The notes beneath the pieces were generated by a model. It was not told the DNA's origin and ran no database searches. It saw nothing but the letters and a program-made list of their open reading frames with translations. From Burkholderiales bacterium (GTDB taxonomy: Bacteria > Pseudomonadota > Gammaproteobacteria > Burkholderiales > Thiobacillaceae): a stretch of 13,975 nucleotides of DNA. Of this stretch, positions 13,798 through 13,975 are shown piece after piece. A program made the position numbers and the translations under genes. How positions within the stretch are numbered: position 1 is the first letter of the stretch; each line of letters begins with the position of its first letter. The DNA is taken from positions 1-13,975 of the forward strand of contig SXTL01000061.1 in assembly GCA_005790965.1 (NCBI GenBank). The letters are read 5' to 3'.

Positions 13798-13975
13798 TTA
13801 CTCAATAACCTTGGCGACGACGCCGGCGCCGACGGTCTTGCCACCCTCGCGGATGGCAAAGCGCAGGCCCTGCTCCATCGCGATCGGCGTGATCAGCGTC
13901 ACCACCCTCTGGCTGTTGTCCCCCGGCATCACCCTCTCCGTGCCCGCCGGCAGCTCCACCGACCCCGTCACGTCC
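13798..13975 (-). CDS. tuf: Elongation factor Tu, C-terminal 58 residues (gene runs off the right edge)
   Basis: EF-Tu delivers aminoacyl-tRNA to the ribosome. Only the end of domain 3 is present: DVTGSVELPAGTE, VMPGDN, then ITPIAMEQGLRFAIREGGKT and VGAGVVAKVIE. The stop TAA is at 13798-13800; the start lies outside the window. The tail is clearly EF-Tu, but the segment after MPGDN reads SQRVVTL, where the family usually has VSITVKL or VQMTVTL. The two arginines here, both AGG, fall where methionine is expected or common. rpsJ follows after 9 nt. Confidence 0.93.
   Translation of the reverse strand, partial: DVTGSVELPAGTERVMPGDNSQRVVTLITPIAMEQGLRFAIREGGKTVGAGVVAKVIE

Noticed and set aside
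1..13975. A hidden accessory or defence system, prophage, IS element or CRISPR
   Set aside because: Genes are packed end to end with conserved translation functions; no repeat arrays, integrases, transposases or unexplained stretches over 185 nt are present.

Overview
The window holds one long block of translation-machinery genes, all on the minus strand: the joined S10, spc and alpha ribosomal-protein operons. Twenty-eight genes are complete and one is cut off by the right edge. Read in the direction of transcription (right to left) the order is tuf (3' end only), rpsJ, rplC, rplD, rplW, rplB, rpsS, rplV, rpsC, rplP, rpmC, rpsQ, rplN, rplX, rplE, rpsN, rpsH, rplF, rplR, rpsE, rpmD, rplO, secY, rpmJ, rpsM, rpsK, rpsD, rpoA, rplQ, then an intrinsic terminator. 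There are no mobile elements, tRNAs, CRISPR arrays or defence genes, and I see no undescribed multigene system.

The proteins look proteobacterial, most like Betaproteobacteria. S10 ends in DLPAGVDVEIKLQ, S8 begins MSMSDP, tuf directly precedes rpsJ, and alpha is of the 334-residue type. I cannot name a genus. Two points are less typical of the class. infA is not between secY and rpmJ, where many Betaproteobacteria carry it. S4 keeps a complete four-cysteine zinc motif.

Spacing is tight: most junctions are 1-20 nt, and three start/stop overlaps (rplC/rplD, rplD/rplW, rpmD/rplO) and a 17-nt rpsC/rplP overlap imply translational coupling. Only three gaps are larger, and each holds a readable signal. 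The 97-nt rpsJ-rplC gap holds two mutually exclusive hairpins next to a U-tract, which suggests an attenuator. The 185-nt rpsQ-rplN gap holds a near-consensus sigma-70 promoter with a GC-rich discriminator, the spc promoter. The 76-nt rpmJ-rpsM gap holds another near-consensus promoter, the alpha promoter, only about 20 nt upstream of the rpsM start. A GC-rich hairpin with a U-tract follows rplQ.

Together the genes make ten small-subunit proteins (S3, S4, S5, S8, S10, S11, S13, S14, S17, S19), fifteen large-subunit proteins (L2, L3, L4, L5, L6, L14, L15, L16, L17, L18, L22, L23, L24, L29, L30) plus L36, the main protein-export channel SecY, the RNA polymerase alpha subunit, and the end of elongation factor Tu. 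The points most worth a second look are the rpsJ-rplC alternative hairpins, the missing infA and alpha-leader space, the zinc-type S4, and an odd tuf tail at the right edge.
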